Assembly: GCA_025201365.1 (NCBI GenBank)
Contig: JAIXMF010000005.1
Coordinates: 558,001 to 622,000 of the forward strand
Direction of reading: 5' to 3'
From: Syncephalis plumigaleata
Taxonomy: Eukaryota > Zoopagomycota > Zoopagomycetes > Zoopagales > Piptocephalidaceae
DNA: 64,000 bases
The notes under the pieces are model-generated. The model worked only from the letters and a program-made list of their open reading frames with translations. It was not told where the DNA came from and did no database searches. Both the position numbers and the translations under genes were made by a program. Within the stretch, counting starts at the first letter, position 1. Every line of letters begins with the position of its first letter. Below are positions 1 through 12,169 of this stretch, piece after piece.

Positions 1-2380
1 CATTCTCTCTTATTCTCTCTCATTCTTCGTCAAGCACTGTCCATTCTATTGCATGATGCATCATCGTCATGAGAGCGTCGTTTCCACTTCCCCACACTCT
101 GTCATCTCGAGCATGCCATTTCTTGTTTGAATGTCACCTGCTCATACATATTCATCATCATCATCATCATCGTCATAATCATCATTAGCGGCAATGGCAT
201 GCTAATGATCATTAATGTGTATCATGTCGTCGTCTACCTACACGCTGTATTCATAATGTGATCAAGTGATTGGCCGATTGATGATTATAATTATGATTAT
301 GATCATTTCAATCTCCGCGATCATGCTTGTGCATTATTTACAAGTAAATCATGCAGCTGCCAACTTTTTCTACTTGTCAGTATGCTACACTGCGTCCATC
401 ATTAATGGACTAGCACGTCTCCTCGTGCATATTGTAAAGTGGCCCACGCATTGACACCTTTCAAAGACTACCACAACCCGTTGTATATCAATACTTGCTC
501 AATAGCAATGCTAAAGTTGAGGAATGATTCATACGAGTAAACGCCTATAGCTTCTTTTCTTACTTCTTTTCTTTCTTTCATTCAATACCGCCAAACTAGT
601 TGAATGTATGATTCTACATGATAGCTCATTAGCTAACGAAAGAATGGATTGTGCACTGATTGTCGGTGTTACGATGATTATCACAGTGATCTCTCCTTTT
701 TTGCTTGCTTGCTTGCTTGGCTTATCACCTTGAAAGACGCGTGGGCCACCCATGCGTCGAACAGCATGTTGCTGCATAAATCATAAAGCAACACTCGATT
801 ATGCGCAATTGCCGAATCGTAGCTATTGTCCTTGAAGCGCACACTCTACTCTCCGTAGTGGAATGACCATCGCGAAATCACCCGAGTGGTGTTTCTATTG
901 TGACATACATCGGTCGAAGAATTAAGGCATCAATCGTTTACGATCCACATGATGAACGAACAACCGAACACAACCGCATGTTGCCGCTGCTATATATCAT
1001 GAAATGCGCGCGTGCGTGCGTGCGTGTATGTGTATGTGTACATGCGTATACGTGTGAACATAGTAAATATTCTTCCCTAGAACTCATTCATCTACAATGA
1101 AGATACGGCATGCCACGTGTATGTATGTATGTTGCTTAGCTTTCTATCGCACATACTTGTTTTGAATAGGCGCCACTTTGTGTGTTGCTAGTTGTTTGTT
1201 TGACTTGGGTTTACCTTCCACATTTCGACATTGATCGACGCTATTTTTCTCATCTTTCTATATTTTTACTGATTGATCTGCTATATACGTGTTTTTATTC
1301 TTTGTTAACAAATTATTACAATGACGTAAGATTTCCCATTTAGATATAATCGATGCCTCTTCTCTCTTCTCTCATTTTCTCTCTTTCTATCTTCCTCTCT
1401 TTCTCTGTCTTCTTCTATCCATGTCAATGAGAGTGGTCGAACGCGTGTGGACACCTCTGACACGCGAGTGGCACACTATTACCCCTTAAATTATCACTGG
1501 CTATTGATGACCGGTGGCTAATGCAGCAGCCATCATAATGTTTCTTCTCTCTTTCCTTTTGGCATGGCAAAGACACGCCCGTGAGATGTCGGTACCTACA
1601 CGCATTTCTCTTTGACGATTCATGTGTGTGTTTGTGTGTTTGCGTGCGTGTTTGTGTGTACACATTTGAAATGACACTAAAACAGCCATATCACCTTACT
1701 TGCCGCATTTCATCATGTTGCCGACAAAGGTAACCAACGATGGAGCGAGCCATCCACTTATATACAACGTGCTTTTAGGTATCCTACACCAACGACCGGC
1801 ATAATTCATTGTCATCTTTTTTTTGCCGATTTTACACTACTTCCTCCATCATTGAATTCCTATTTTGTTTCTACATTACATCGAATCGTACAAATCTGTA
1901 TTCTAGTGGGGGAATCATCGGATTGGTGCGTTGATCATTGTTTTCCATTCGTGTTATCATCGTCTTCATATTATTGTCATTACTGTTATTACTATTATTA
2001 CTATTACTATTCTTGCTTATCATTCTTTTTGGGTGGGTGTCAGGATTCAATATACAGATATATATATACATACATACACGTATATATCTATTCTCGTCAT
2101 CATTGTTATCGTCTGCGCGCTTGTAAGCTAGCATTTCGTATTTAGCAAATACGCGTCAACAGAACACTAAAATAATTTCATTGCACGTATACACACGCGT
2201 GTATATAACTTGACCGCGCTATTTATTATTCTATTTACTGTCGCATTACTTACGGTGGTGTTGACCATTCTAAACTAAAACTATATACCATTTATCATCG
2301 CTTCATCTGCTACTGCTGCTATTACTACTATATTCGCATTCACATTCACGTACATGTCATGCATTGAAAGGAAGGTCGTA

Positions 2381-2408
2381 CATACATACATACATACATA
2401 CATACATA
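2381..2408. repeat. (CATA)7 microsatellite
   Basis: Seven uninterrupted CATA tetranucleotides in the gene-poor left end. No coding role is visible. Confidence 0.95.
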
Positions 2409-3748
2409 GGTGCGTGTGTATACCTGTGTTTGTGCACCTGTGTGTACTACTTAGGTCTTGCTATAGTGCTCGGCGCTTTGTTCTTTTTTCCTGCTCGTTT
2501 GTCACCTTTTCCAACTCATACCGGTTTTCTTCCGGCCATTGATCGATCGGTGACTTGTAAATTTACCGCAGTATTTGTGGCAACTCTTCGGATAAAACAG
2601 TCGCCACTATCAAGTACACGCATCTTGATGCATACGAGCTGCCTTGACCTGTTCTTGCTACTTGTTCCTATCTTGACTCATTCTCTCTCTCTCTCTCTCA
2701 TTCTCTCATTCTCTCATTCTCTTGTTCGCTTATTCTCTCAATTTAGAATTTTAGTGTGTCATTTAACTTTTGCCTTGACGCACACTGCACACCTTTGAAT
2801 ACAACGAGAACAATAATATTTCGCCATTCTTATCAACGCACAAGAAACTACTCCTGTGTAGCATTCTTGTTCTACCTTTCATTACGCGCGAATCCGTGTT
2901 TGTCCTTTATTCTTTTTTCTAATTTCTTCATCTTCACTTGCCGTAATTATTATATAGTCGTATATTTTCACACTTTGTTGCACGGCTCACCACCCATTCG
3001 GGTAATTACGCTGTCTGCACAATTCAGGTATCACGAATCACTTATATTTCGTCGTGTATCGTCGTTATTCGTGGTTGCATCGTGTGTTCACACTTGTAAA
3101 TCATACCCTTAGACCGTGTTTGAATATATATATAGTATATTATATTATATAACAGAATAGTTACAATTATTCTTTTCCTATTTCCTATTCCCCAAGTAGA
3201 AACTATTAACTCCATTTATAACAATCAATTGTATTTATTCGATATCGATAGTTGTGCGGGCGTAGTTTAACTATCCTTGCTTTCCTTTTCCTCTCTTTCC
3301 CTTCTTCATCAATAGCTGCTGGTTTAATTGCGACAAGTAATTGTTGCTCTTATTGTTATTATTGTTCTTATTATTGTTGTTAGTGATCCTGTAGCAATAT
3401 ATATATATACATAGTCAACTATTTCATTTATATGCTCTAACCAAATACTACTTATTCCTTATATTCACTTCTCCTTGGTTTCTTTGGCCATTTCTCCTTT
3501 CCTGCTATTTGTCTTTTCTTTTTCTAGTCTAGTTCTAGTCCTTTTACCCGCTGCACCGGTCAAGCCACAACGTGTATTGTTCCCATCATCGTCGTCATCA
3601 AATAGGTCGTCCTAGTTAAGGTAGTCCTTCCTATTCCACTCCTAAAGCCGTAGTCACGAAATTGTGTGATTTACGCGTGATTATCCATTCTCGCCGTCAC
3701 ATATCTCGCGTCCATCTTTCCGTATAGACACGAACAATCTACCGCCGT

Positions 3749-3770
3749 CCTGACCTGACCTGACCTGACC
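3749..3770. repeat. CCTGA pentanucleotide array
   Basis: Four tandem CCTGA units followed by diverged CCCGA units, about 200 bases upstream of the regulator's start codon. It could lie in its 5' leader. Confidence 0.9.
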
Positions 3771-3797
3771 CGACCCTTTATCATCGTTACCCTCGTC

Positions 3798-3820
3798 ATT
3801 GATTGATTGATTGATTGATT
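3798..3820. repeat. ATTG tetranucleotide array
   Basis: Between five and six tandem ATTG units, just downstream of the CCTGA array and upstream of the regulator's start codon. Confidence 0.9.
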
Positions 3821-3952
3821 AATATCATCGTCAATCACGCCGGCTTAGATCAAGCGGACACCGCTAATTTATATACACTACAGCTATTACACTATCATCG
3901 TCCCTGGAACGACTACCATTAGAACAGTTGTTATCGAGACGAAACTCGAACC

Positions 3953-6181
3953 ATGTATACATCCTCCACCATACACACTACCGTTCACGGTATTGATGGT
4001 GCCTCGCCGCATAATATCCCTACTACTCCTACTAGTAATGTTCATTCATCTAATCCATCCCCGCCCTATCACCATCACCATCATCACCATTCTCATCATT
4101 CTCATCAACAGCAACAGCAACAGCAACATTCGCATTGCAAAAACGATAGTCCTACCCCGCTTTTGCCAGCCAATCCTGGCTCATCCGCCGTTCCAATGCA
4201 CGTGAGCCACGAAACAGACACTAAAACGCCACCGTCATCATCCACCGCGACCAATATGGTCACGGACGAGAATCATAATAGTTCAGGTTCAGCCGTACGT
4301 TCCCGATCACCGCGTCGTGGTACGAAGACTCACGTGGCCAGTGCTTGTTACAATTGCAAACGGGCTCATCTCGCCTGTGATGGTACGTATATAATATCCT
4401 ATAAATAAGCAGATGGTATCTGCACATTTGATCTATTGTTTAACTTTTTTTACGCTTCTTTGCTCTATCTATTCATTTTGTTAACACATATACGTATATA
4501 TACACATACTTTTATAGTTAGTCGTCCTTGTCAGCGTTGCCGTGCATCGGGTAAGACCGATGGTTGCTACGATGTTCAGCACAAGAAGCGCGGTCGCCCT
4601 AAGCTCAAGGATCGCAAGACGAACGTCAGCACACGTAGAACGTCGCAAGATGCAGATCACACGACGACTAATGCCACATCGCCTACCGTGGCTGCCATGA
4701 CCGGTGCAGTCGCTCTACACGGTCTACCGCATCTTTCCATGGCTAATCACCATCCTAATAATGCGAGCACGCCGATTAGAGTGGCACTACCACTTGGTTA
4801 TTCATCGGCCGTTGCACCGCAACCCATTAGCGCTATGCCATCGACGTTTTCCGATAGTAATCGACATGGAATGGATACTAGCACGTCCACGCAGCGCCAT
4901 TACCAATCCAACAATGGCTGCTGCTCACCCGCGCCATCCGACTCGCCTGTCTCCATGAATCGTGATCATGATATGTTGCCGGCTAATCCGGCCTACACGT
5001 CCTATCATCATGTGCCTAGTCTTACGACGGAGCATAGAATGCGTCCATTATTCCACTCGGTGCATTCGACATCGGCATCGCCACCGCGTCAACATGACAC
5101 AGCCTATGACTACGAACAGGCAAGGCAGTGTCGTCACCCGTCATTGGAGGATATACCGAAGGTTCGTCCGATAAGTCTTAACGCGTATTCCTCGCCATCG
5201 AACCAGTATCCGCAACTACGCTCGGCACCTATTTCTCGTGATTACGCCTATGAACAGCCGTCCTATCCGGTGTCACCACCGTATATTAGCAATTATGGCA
5301 CACCCGATGCACTAGCTCCCACGCATAGAGTACCGAATGAGCCGTCATCATCGCCACCACTCTTACCAAAGATTCACGGCGGTATCGATTCAAACTCGTA
5401 CTTTTACAATGCCCCCGCATCAAGAAGCGGCATGTCGCCCATATCACCGCCTCTCTCGGCCAATGATCATACGACACTAGCATTACGTATGACCTTGCGC
5501 GACTTTCGTATTGCCACGGCATCCGATGCCGCCAACGATCTCTGGATGTTCACGCCTATGCAGCTTATCGGCACATCGCTCAATGATCTCGTACACGCGT
5601 CGGATCACTCTCGTCTCAGGAGTATGCAATCGTCATTAATGCGTACATTGGCTAAAGTGGCCAATCTCCCTGATATCGACTTGAAATCACCGATTACGGA
5701 GTCAGCACTGGCTCGTTTCCCGGCCAACGTGAGTCATTCCACATTCCATCAGCCGGCTCAACTCTTGACGCGAAACACGCCAATGGCATTGCATCCCGAT
5801 ACCGCTGGTCCATGTCCACCAGTCAATGGTTGGCCGTTGGATGCGGTTATCCAGGATTCATTACACGTACGTGTATGTGACGGTGCCTACCGCTTCTTCA
5901 GTGTTCGCATGTATATTGGTGGACCGGGTGTGGATATTACACGACCGGAACAATGGGATCAAGCATTCGTCGTGTGCGATGTACGTCCATTCTCGTTGGA
6001 CACGCACGCCACAGTGACGAATGATACTCGTCCCTCATTCCATTCCGGATCCAACAGTCTAATGAACACGGCACGTTCACAAATGAGCCAAGACTTTTTC
6101 TCCACTCGATTACCCGAGCGTCATTTGCCAGCACCTCCATCATGGAGTTATAGCGGTGTAGTGCCATCGATGACACGCTAA
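3953..6181 (+). CDS. Zn2Cys6 transcription factor with PAS domain
   Basis: Predicted nuclear DNA-binding regulator of 697 residues in two exons, 3953-4382 and 4518-6181. The 135-base GT-AG intron cuts the zinc cluster. The joined exons give the binuclear cluster at residues about 132-160 with spacing C-x2-C-x6-C-x5-C-x2-C-x8-C, including CYNCKRAHLACD and RPCQRC. This resembles the ERT1/RDS2/AcuK-type clusters, which regulate gluconeogenic and carbon metabolism in other fungi. A basic KKRGRPKLKDRK linker follows, close to an AT-hook. The first exon has His and Gln runs, and the middle is Ser/Pro-rich. Residues about 468-636 read as a PAS domain (LWMFTPMQLIGTSLNDLVH, then a beta-rich part ending VVCDVRPF). 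The frame is intact. The DNA-binding call is firm. The target pathway and the PAS ligand cannot be read from sequence. Confidence 0.9.
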
Positions 6182-7593
6182 CTATGATCATTGCTAATTC
6201 ATCGTTTGCAACTAACGGCCTATTCGTCTGTATACAACATGGCTCTTGTAATTATCACATATCAACTTTTCCATTATATACACACCCACCTACACATTAT
6301 TGCAACCTCGTTCCCATTCTCCTGGTTTGACAGCTTGAAGATTGTTTATATCACTCCAAATATCATCCTACCGTACATACTCGTTCATTTATTCACTCCC
6401 TTCCCTTCTCTTCCCTTCCCTTCCCTTTTACCTCGCACCATTCTTTGTCTTTTATTCGATGCGCCTCTTTATATATATACATATACACCTCTATACATAT
6501 ATACATATATACATTTATACATATATAATCGTCCGCCGTCTGTACTGATTTCTTTACCCTTCGCGTCACATCTATGGCATGTATTATTTGATACTTCAAG
6601 ACCATCCACGCACACACTTCCCCGCCTAGTTGACCTATCTGTCATCAGTGTCACCCTGGTTGGTCGACATGATATGTTGTGTTTTCCCGTTTTCGTCATC
6701 GTCGTCGTCCTCATCGTCATTTGTTTTTTTCCCGTCATCGACCATTCGTTTCTATTAATCAGTCAATATTTCTTACGCAGTTAACGCCCATTAATGTCAA
6801 CTTATTCATTCATTCATTCATTCATTCATTACTTACTTACTTACTTACTTACTTACGCCATCATATTACACGATCGCTTTTAATCACGCTTCATTATCGA
6901 TGACTACTTTTTTTATTACGCGTCGTATTTGTCAATTTCTCTTTTATTAGTATTATACACTTGGTCGAGCATTTCCCAAACAATGCTCGCGTATTTGTTC
7001 TTTTTTCACATCCGCTCTAGTGTATGTGTGGATAACAATCATGACTACGCATCGTTTATTTGCTTGCATAATGATTGAGTTCAATTTGCTACAGCAACCA
7101 CTTGCTGGGCATACCGATGTAGAGTTATTATTGTTTTTATATCACTTCTTTTTTTGGTTCTTCATCATCTCACCATTCATTTTAATAACCATTTGCGTCA
7201 TCCTTGGCATATTCAATTGGTCCTTTACGGCCGGCCAAAACATCGTCTATATAAATATATCTATCTATTTATTTGTTTATTTATCTATCTTTGATATATT
7301 ATTGAAGAGAAAATTCATCCATTCACGCAAATACATGTATAAATATATGACACCTCATTTATGTATTAGCAAAAATCAACTATAACGATAGCATTGACAT
7401 CAGTACAAAATACTCTCACTATTGTTTCAACTTTATTGAATAAAGAAATCAATGAAATAGCTTGATCTACTAATAAGAATGTGTCTAACTAATTGTTTAT
7501 TCCATCAATATATTATAGAATAGAAATTAACATGACCTAGCATAAGTAGTAATAATAATAATGTTGCTACGCTTTCATTTACTCTAAAAGAGG
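6182..7593. other. Intergenic region between convergent genes, no gene seen
   Basis: This lies between the stop of the Zn-cluster regulator and the stop of the subtilase on the opposite strand. The open frames are low-complexity (TATA/CATA, CTTCC and GTC tracts). Near 7430-7445 there are TTTATT and AATAAA hexamers in both orientations, which could serve as polyadenylation signals, the TTTATT one for the subtilase. Confidence 0.6.
6804..6855. repeat. Adjacent (ATTC)n and (ACTT)n arrays
   Basis: About 27 bases of ATTC units run directly into about 25 bases of ACTT units. This is a compound tetranucleotide microsatellite. Confidence 0.95.
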
Positions 7594-8780
7594 TTAGCGT
7601 AGACTATAGAGTAATCGATTGGATGTGTCACTTTTAACTCCTCGCAATTGATTAGGTGTTGCATTGTTAACAAGTAAATTATAAAGATCTTCGATACTAT
7701 TGAAATTATACATGGACATGAAGATAGCGGCGGTACCCGCTACAAACGGTGCTGCCATCGATGTACCAGACCATAGTTGTGAGTTGCCATCCAGATCTAT
7801 CGACCGAATATCGCTGCCAGGTGCGTATAATTGCGTGCATTTGCCGTAATTCGAATAGTAAGCGTGGTTCTCGTTTCTATCACTGGCGGCCACGGCGAAT
7901 GCTTGAGCGGCAGCCGGTGGCGATTCATTGCAAGCATCGTCACTTTCATTGCCTGCCGCTACAATCACGGCAATACCGGCATCTGCCGCTGCATTGACCG
8001 CATCGTCAATGGCTCGAGAGTTACTACCGGTGAACGAAAGATTCAACACGGTCTTGCCACGCTTAGCCACTTTAGTGACGTATTGTATCGCGGATACCAC
8101 GTCAGCGGTAGAGCCATCACCCTTCTGGTTCATCGCTTTAATACTGTAGATCCTTGATCGTTTCGCTACACCGTAGGTGTTGCACCGAGAATAGCCGCCA
8201 CACGCGTGCCATGCCCGTGTAGATCGGTGTTAGCCTCGTCACGCACGTAATTTCCAATTTGACGAGCACGTCCACCGAACTCACTCAGCGAATCCTTAAT
8301 GCCCGTGTCGATGATCCAGATGTCGACACCGAATCCACCGGCATCAGCGTATATATAGGAGTTGTCATTCGTACGCTCTCGATGACAAATGCGCGGTAAA
8401 CCCCAGCCGGGAGCATTTGGTTGTGTCACGGCAACGTGCACGATACCCTGAGGTTCGACGTACTCGACACGATTATCCGCTTGTAATTGTTTAAACTCGG
8501 TAGGCGATAGCTTTGTGGCAAATCCTTGGAAGTCTGTAGTATTATAGAGTTGTTGGAAATCCCATTTTCTACTGCGTGAGTTTCTCGTTTTTGGTATAAA
8601 ATTGCTTGCTTGTTCGCCTGGCTTTAATTTAACAATGTAGCCATTACTCGTTTGTTCGCGTAGCGCTTGTTTGATTTCCGATGTACGATCCAGTCTAGAC
8701 TCGGGAGAAATGGCCACTACCTGTGTTACGGCAAGTCCAGCAAGCAATGGTAACAACAAAGATAAAGCATGGCACTTCAT
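7594..8780 (-). CDS. Secreted proteinase K-like subtilisin (S8A) with I9 propeptide; one frame slip
   Basis: Secreted serine endopeptidase, about 395 residues. The start at 8780 is chosen because it opens directly on a signal peptide (MKCHALSLLLPLLAGLAV); an upstream in-frame ATG would add 27 residues in front. An I9-type propeptide follows (GYIVKLKPGEQ to RVEYVEPQGIV). The catalytic residues are all visible: Asp in IWIIDTGI, His in DLHGHGTRVAAIL, oxyanion Asn in VAAGNE, Ser in SGTSMAAPFVAG. The frame breaks once, at about 8175-8182 between GAT and YGVAKRSRIYS. One base appears to be missing and the reading then continues with full similarity to the family. This is either a recent loss of function or a sequence error. 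Several other genes here show the same kind of slip. Confidence 0.85.
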
Positions 8781-9716
8781 CGTATATAATAACGGATTAA
8801 CTATGTGTATATGTATATTAATCGAAAGTGAGAGCAAGGTAAATAAAGGATTTATTAGCATGTCATGAGAGATTGAATCACCACCGGTATTAGTGCTATT
8901 TATATCAAACTAATCATAATAGAACAAGTACTGTGATATGTAGATCACAGACACCATACGGGGAGTGAGAGAGTGAGAGCATGCATGCATGCATGCGAGG
9001 GGGGAATAAGTGAGAAGCAGCAGCAGCAGTAGTAGTAGTAGTAGTTGCAACAGTAGCAACATTTGTTACTCTCCATTGACGAGCGATAAACAAGGCCAAA
9101 CAACTGCATGTGACAATACTTGTACTTGTGAGTACGGAGATTTATAAATAACAAGTATTCGTCCATTGTGCATGATACTATAGCAAGAAAAAACGCCAAC
9201 CATTTATGGTGCATAGGGAATAATCACTCATTGGCATATTATCGTTCCTCATCCACGCGATACAAGTACTGGTTTTATTGTGTAGCCTCGTACAAGCAAC
9301 ACGCGGATCAAACAGTTTCTTATTAGCATACAAGATGGTGGATGCAATGATATGCGAATAATTATTACACAAGAATTGTACAAGTGGACATACAAGTTGA
9401 ACAACAAATGTATAACTGACTAGCTAACTAACTGACTAACTGACTGACTAATTATGAATGCAATGTTTCTTTTTAATTTCAAATACGAACGTGTAAAAGT
9501 ATACAAATCAAAACTGATATAATATTGGTGTATAATAAGAATTAAATGAGTGATTACTATTAGAATAGGGCAGTGACCGTGATTTTGTAATAGGCCTAAT
9601 GCTTTGTTGTTATTGTTATTATTACCGTTGTTGTTGTTCTCTCTCTGGCGCTTTCCCTGTCTCTCTTTGTTTTTCATCTTGACTAACCTAGGGCATACAA
9701 AGAACGTATAGATCAT
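8781..9716. other. Intergenic region between two minus-strand genes
   Basis: This is the subtilase promoter side and the 3' side of the two-TM protein gene. It holds a GCAT array at about 8979-8996 (which is self-complementary), CAG/TAG triplets at about 9015-9045, and CTAA/CTGA tracts at about 9418-9452. No gene is supported. Confidence 0.6.
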
Positions 9717-11242
9717 TTAATCAATAGATACGACAGATCGTATGACCGCATGTCTAGCTATTGCAATATCACCGTCAGATATGTCAATCGAGATCTCTGA
9801 TTGGTTCCCCTCGTGATACTGTGAATTCACCAGCCAATCCTCTGACTGCTGTAGACTATAGGCCGTATAGCGGTATCGACGCCCTTGAGTGATTCTAGGC
9901 TGGGCCAATGGTTCGCTATACTCTGACAAAGCCAAGTCATTAGTTGAATCGGATGATTCGTCAAATATTTGACTAGCGGCTGTTTCATTGGTATCATTAT
10001 GATGATACTGGCGATGCTGATGCTGATGATGCTGGTGATGTCCCGACGCTGGTGATGTAACATTTGAATCGGTCGAGTAAGAGTCGATAGAGCGATTACC
10101 AACAGCATGCGATGGTGACGATGCTTGTGATGACGCTGATGATGATGACGCTGGTGATGTTGGTATATTATAATTATTACGCGATGATGACTCCTGAATG
10201 TGGCTAGCAAGCTTTGTCGAGGCGAGTTGCGACCTATGACCACTAGGACATGTTTGATTATAAGCTACGCGTGTCTCCCCTTGATTAAGGTTATAAGATG
10301 GTGGTGATGGTGGTGATGGTGATGGTGATGATGGTGAGGATGATGATGCATTCGTAAATACCGACTTTGGATTTTGCGCGTTAAATATAGCCAATAAAGC
10401 GATAATACCAATAGCTATAATAAGTAGAACACTTTCTAGGAAATCTGCCGAATTATAATCACGATATTGTCGGTATGTCTCCACCAAGTATCGTTTACCA
10501 TCATTGGTGGTCGGTAAATCCGGCGTAATTATTAGTTCAATACGCTTTTTATCGCGTGGAAATGGCACATCAGTTGCGGTAAATATCGGATTAATGACCG
10601 TGTACGATTCATCCGATTCACTCGATGCCAATTGATGTTTCTCCGAATAGCTAACGTAATTGATTCTGTTCCACTTTGCGTATACCCGTAGATGGGTTCA
10701 AGCATGCTTAGATTCATCGGTGACCTCACCTTTAACTTGTCGAGTAGATAGATTTGCGGTGGATTGGACCATATAGATTGATGAAACGCTGGATCCACGG
10801 GAAGTGCTGGATTCCCCTCCTGTACCGTGATATTAATTTGCAAAAACTCATTTGCAACATCGTTCACACCCGCCGACGGGGTTAATGACCATTTCACGTC
10901 CGGATCCAATAGCCATAGTACAGATGTACTATTGCCGGTATCGACGTAATCGACATCCCGTTTGAGTAGATGCACCTGGTGACTTAAATCTATCGTTTCC
11001 TCGGTATTTGCCGATTGCCCTAGCGTGGTGATGGTGCAATTCTCGAGTAATAACTTTGAGCCCATAATCAATAGACTAGGTACTGACACGCGACCTTGTT
11101 CTATACTCCATCGATAGGACACTTGAGGATATAGAAGATGCACCAATTGTAGCGAGAGATAGCCTACAAGCATACCAATGATTATCAATACTAAAATATA
11201 CCGGTAGATCCAGTAGATGGCAGTACGTTTGATGATGGACAT
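9717..11242 (-). CDS. Two-transmembrane protein with ectodomain; paralogue of the 59.8-61.4 kb gene
   Basis: Protein of unknown function, about 508 residues, one exon. The N-terminus holds a TM helix (YRYILVLIIIGMLVGYLSL). Then comes a region of about 320 residues with N-glycosylation sequons (NCT, NST, NIT, NLS), presumably outside the cytosol. A second TM follows (FLESVLLIIAIGIIALLAIF), then a Ser/His-rich tail with a histidine-rich stretch. The start at 11242 is used because it sits shortly before the first TM; an ATG at 11311 would add 23 residues. One frame slip lies near 10678-10690, where one base seems missing in a GGG run. The paralogue at 59.8 kb shares the layout and stretches such as VRSP(M/W)N and the segment before TM2. 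Both termini should face the same side. I do not recognise the family. Confidence 0.7.
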
Positions 11243-11357
11243 TATTATAAAGTATAAACTGCTTTGCAGATGTATATGTATATATATAATGTGAGCAAAT
11301 GATACTATCAAAGTCGAATAATAGGGATGGATACAGTCACTGTATCACTATGAAAGA

Positions 11358-11360
<3 letters not shown>

Positions 11361-11390
<30 letters not shown>
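11361..11390. repeat. (TG)15 microsatellite
   Basis: Thirty bases of pure TG dinucleotide upstream of the two-TM gene's start. TG tracts can form Z-DNA, but no function is shown here. Confidence 0.95.
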
Positions 11391-11393
<3 letters not shown>

Positions 11394-12137
11394 ATACGTG
11401 CGTATTTACTATGCTATTTGACCAGCAAAAAGCATAGGTGCACGGACGACTAGACGAACTAGGAAGAATAAAGTAAATAGTTGGGATAAACTAGGGTAAA
11501 ATAAATGGTGGTGTCACTCACAATAAAATGCCGTTCTAATTAAAAAAGATAATCAAAGTAACGGAAGTAAGCGTAGAGAAAGAGTAGAGAAAGAGTAAAG
11601 GATAGAGGGTAGAGGATAGAGGATAGAGGATAGATAGAACAGGATGATTCTATATTTGCCATAGGAAAAGTGTGTATCAACAGACTTCTTAATACCGGTC
11701 AAGGATAGCATGGTGTGACTTGCGAGGGAGGGATGAAACTATGTGGCAAACAGTACATGCCCTTGTTTTAACCACAATGCGATGACCCATTAGTGTTCTA
11801 TGAATATCGCACCATTACAATGCAGTGTTCTAATCTACCGTTGTACCATTGAATAATCGTTGGCCTATTTTTGTTGTTGTTGTTGTTGTTCAATCTACTA
11901 TTAGACGAGCAAAAATACTATTATGATAACATTTTAATGGTAAGCAATAGTAGTGATAAACATAGATTTATATTGATAGGATGCTCTATTATTGTAGGAC
12001 CTGACAATGTAACAGGTTCTTACATATCATCTACGCATGATATATGCGTAAATGATAAAACCGTGTGGAATGATTAGTATGACGTTTTTAAAAAGGAAAG
12101 GATACAATAATAGTAATAATAATAGTCGATGCTAGTG

Positions 12138-12162
12138 GATGATGATGATGATGATGATGATG
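12138..12162. repeat. (GAT)n microsatellite
   Basis: About eight GAT units just beyond the stop of the antiporter gene, probably in its 3' untranslated region. Confidence 0.95.
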
Positions 12163-12169
12163 CCATATT

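Larger units (their letters stand above)
1..3952. other. Gene-poor, microsatellite-rich stretch upstream of the Zn-cluster regulator
   Basis: I see no convincing coding region in these 3.9 kb on either strand. The open frames are short and built of low-complexity codons (Ile/Tyr/His runs made by simple repeats). Simple repeats are dense: CAT-type triplets near 150-185, GCGT/GTAT tracts near 1010-1050, GT-rich tracts near 1625-1665, TTA/TAC tracts near 1980-2010, a CATA array, a TC array near 2680-2700, TA tracts near 3125-3150, a CCTGA array and an ATTG array. The last few hundred bases are probably promoter and 5' leader of the regulator that starts at 3953. Confidence 0.6.
11243..12169. other. 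Intergenic region, no gene seen
   Basis: This lies between the start of the two-TM gene and the stop of the antiporter gene, both on the minus strand. It contains a (TG)15 tract, purine-rich GATAGAG repeats near 11600-11635, a TTG tract near 11873-11890 and a GAT array. No gene is supported. Confidence 0.6.

Noticed and set aside
1-3952. Open frames of 60-150 codons in the left end
   Set aside because: They are driven by simple repeats (TACATA, CTCT, GTGT), overlap in several frames and both strands, and have no splice partners or domains.
12100-12115. A perfect U12-type donor string (GTATCCTTT) on the minus strand
   Set aside because: It lies downstream of the antiporter stop codon, with no exon to splice to and no matching AC/AG end with a branch site nearby. 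Chance match.
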